Positions 62,732 through 64,000 of a stretch of DNA of 64,000 nt are shown here, one piece after another. Both the position numbers and the translations under genes were made by a program. Within the stretch, counting starts at the first letter, position 1, and each line of letters opens with the position of its first letter. The stretch comes from Neolewinella litorea (lineage in GTDB: Bacteria; Bacteroidota; Bacteroidia; Chitinophagales; Saprospiraceae). The stretch is from positions 744,501 through 808,500 of the forward strand of contig NZ_SRSF01000001.1 of the NCBI RefSeq assembly GCF_004803465.1, given 5' to 3'. Below the pieces are notes generated by a model. It saw only the letters and a program-made list of their open reading frames with translations. It did not search any database and was not told where the DNA came from.

Positions 62732-64000
62732 TTAGTTCGCCGGGGTGTGCATGCCGGTGACCGCGCCACCCATTACACCGCCTTCCGCGATTTTCTCTTC
62801 TCCGTGGTGACCTGCCTCGTCGTGGTGGTGGGCATCTTCTACGGCCGCACCGATGTAGCTGGCCGACAGGATCGCAAAAATGAAGGCCTGCACAAAGGCA
62901 ACCAGCAGTTCAATGCAGTTCATGAAAAGGGTGAAGGCAGCCCCGACTACGGCACCCGCGCCCGCGCCAATCACATTTTCACCGTTGTTGCCGAAGATGA
63001 AGATGAGGCTGATGAGACTCAGGATAATGATGTGGCCCGCCGTAATGTTGGCGAACAAACGCACCATGAGCGAGAATGGCTTGATGACCAATCCGAGGAT
63101 CTCAACGGGCGTCAGGATGAATATCTTGATGGCGGCCGGTACGCCGGGCATCCACAGGGTGTGCTCCCAGTAGTGGCGGTTGCCGTGGATGTAGGCCACT
63201 ATGGCCGAGATGACGGCCAGGGCCATGGTCACCGCGATGTTGCCGGTTACGTTGGAGCTGCCGGGGAAAATCGGAATGAGGCCCAGCAGGTTGCAGAACA
63301 GAACGAAGAAAAAGATCGTCATGATGAAGGGCTGGAAGCGCTCGTAATGCTTCTCGCCGATCATGGGAATCGAAATTTCATCGCGCAGAAAGACAAAGAA
63401 GGGTTCCATCAGGCTCTGGATGCCGGTGGGCGCCTTTCCTTCGTTCTTCTTGTATCCCCGGGCCACGGCCGACCAGAGCAGAATCAGCAACAGCGCCGCC
63501 AGCAACATCGTAAAGACGTTCTTGGTGATGCTGAAGTCGTAGAAGCTGGTAATGCCGCCACCCAGAAGTCCGCCGTCGCCCACGCTGGGGGCGTCGAGCA
63601 GGTATGACTCGCCGTTGATGCGGGCGGCGTAGATGTCGCGCGTCTTGCCATCCACCATTTCAGTGGTGTGGGCGATACACTCCACCGCGTGCTCACCTTC
63701 CATGAGTTCGGCGGGGGCGCCGGACAGGCGATTGATCCGGCCGTGGTTCATCACGTAGCCGTCGACGGCCGTTTCACCGTGGTGGAACATGCTGCTGAGC
63801 CCGGTGGTCAGTCCCTCACCCGGAGCATACAGGAAAACCGGCAGTGGAATGGTAAGGTCACCTACGACATGGAATTCATTGGCGTCGGCAATGTGGTGCA
63901 GGATCACGCCGGCGGGATCGTAGTCATCACCGTGAGCGTCGCAGCTCTGGTGGACGTCCGTTTCGTCGCCCGCCGTGCCATGGTCGCCGGCAGTCCCGTG
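62732..64000 (-). CDS. atpB: ATP synthase subunit a, 5' end beyond window
   Basis: The proton channel subunit. The frame stays open to the right edge, so at least 422 residues are visible and the start lies outside; the GTG at 63907 is an internal Val (in P-A-G-V-I-L-H-H). The first 200 or so visible residues are an extracytoplasmic domain, rich in His and Asp at its beginning. The helical core then holds the essential Arg in S-L-M-V-R-L-F-A-N-I-T-A-G-H. The C-terminus is His-rich (D-A-H-H-H-D-E-A-G-H-H). An exact copy of the 18-base repeat encodes G-A-G-A-G-A in the core. Confidence 0.93.
   Translation of the reverse strand, partial: HGTAGDHGTAGDETDVHQSCDAHGDDYDPAGVILHHIADANEFHVVGDLTIPLPVFLYAPGEGLTTGLSSMFHHGETAVDGYVMNHGRINRLSGAPAELMEGEHAVECIAHTTEMVDGKTRDIYAARINGESYLLDAPSVGDGGLLGGGITSFYDFSITKNVFTMLLAALLLILLWSAVARGYKKNEGKAPTGIQSLMEPFFVFLRDEISIPMIGEKHYERFQPFIMTIFFFVLFCNLLGLIPIFPGSSNVTGNIAVTMALAVISAIVAYIHGNRHYWEHTLWMPGVPAAIKIFILTPVEILGLVIKPFSLMVRLFANITAGHIIILSLISLIFIFGNNGENVIGAGAGAVVGAAFTLFMNCIELLVAFVQAFIFAILSASYIGAAVEDAHHHDEAGHHGEEKIAEGGVMGGAVTGMHTPAN
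62951..62968 (+). repeat. 18-base GC-rich repeat, exact copy 3
   Basis: GGCACCCGCGCCCGCGCC on +, identical to 4130-4147 with TAC before it in both. On the minus strand it encodes G-A-G-A-G-A in atpB, the same peptide and phase as in aroE. Confidence 0.75.

Overview
The window looks like the chromosome of a G+C-rich, free-living Bacteroidota of the Saprospiria/Lewinella kind. This is an inference from gene content and was not checked by a search. The signs are: type IX secretion (T9SS) sorting tails of both the short C-terminal type and the gliding-motility-associated type; a GLPGLI protein next to its beta-barrel partner; VCBS/FG-GAP plus ASPIC/UnbV lipoproteins; paired ExbD genes; an atpBEFHAG cluster without atpD/atpC; promoters with the Bacteroidota -7 element TAnnTTTG; and almost no Shine-Dalgarno sites. 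There is no insertion sequence, phage gene, CRISPR array or rRNA.

Layout. 1-3.8 kb: a periplasmic metallophosphatase and a CotH-like secreted protein on +, facing a DUF4159 gene, rsmE and a NifU-like gene on -. 4.1-7.6 kb: GLPGLI protein plus outer-membrane barrel. 7.7-12.2 kb: tRNA-Gly(GCC) with promoter and terminator, a GT39-like membrane glycosyltransferase, a Nudix-like protein, two secreted proteins (one with a T9SS tail), tRNA-Arg(CCT) and msrB. 12.3-15.7 kb: an operon of a DUF1080 protein, glycerate kinase and a DASS transporter. 15.7-17.1 kb: a STAS protein and RNase Z. 17.1-28.2 kb: the most distinctive locus, three large VCBS-repeat lipoproteins and a 200-aa lipoprotein of unknown function, each joined to the next by a 4-bp stop/start overlap and followed by an MFS transporter. 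28.3-31.3 kb: exonuclease, LytTR regulator, PhzF, Lrp regulator, PD-(D/E)XK-like protein. 31.3-39.7 kb: leuS, a two-lobed retropepsin-like protein, pyrG, metK and manA. 39.8-47.6 kb: two tandem paralogous 1.2-thousand-residue T9SS surface proteins. 47.8-52.8 kb: an arginase-fold protein without clear metal ligands, an OmpA-family protein, a small secreted protein and exbB-exbD-exbD. 52.9-58.6 kb: lipoprotein, DUF368 lipid-carrier translocase, aroE, sialate O-acetylesterase and MATE exporter. 58.6 kb to the right edge: atpG-A-H-F-E-B on -, with atpB running off the window.

How the parts fit. Most of the accessory content concerns the cell envelope: T9SS cargo, outer-membrane barrels, lipoproteins with calcium-type repeats, an energising ExbBD complex and a carrier-lipid translocase. 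Housekeeping genes (leuS, pyrG, metK, rsmE, ATP synthase) are scattered among them.

The main unexplained signal is a short G+C-rich DNA word, GGCACCCGCGCCCGCGCC. It occurs three times exactly and at least four more times with 1-3 mismatches, on both strands, in different reading frames, and once between genes. The second is the four-lipoprotein operon with its uncharacterised small member and a paralogue that has lost the ASPIC/UnbV domain.
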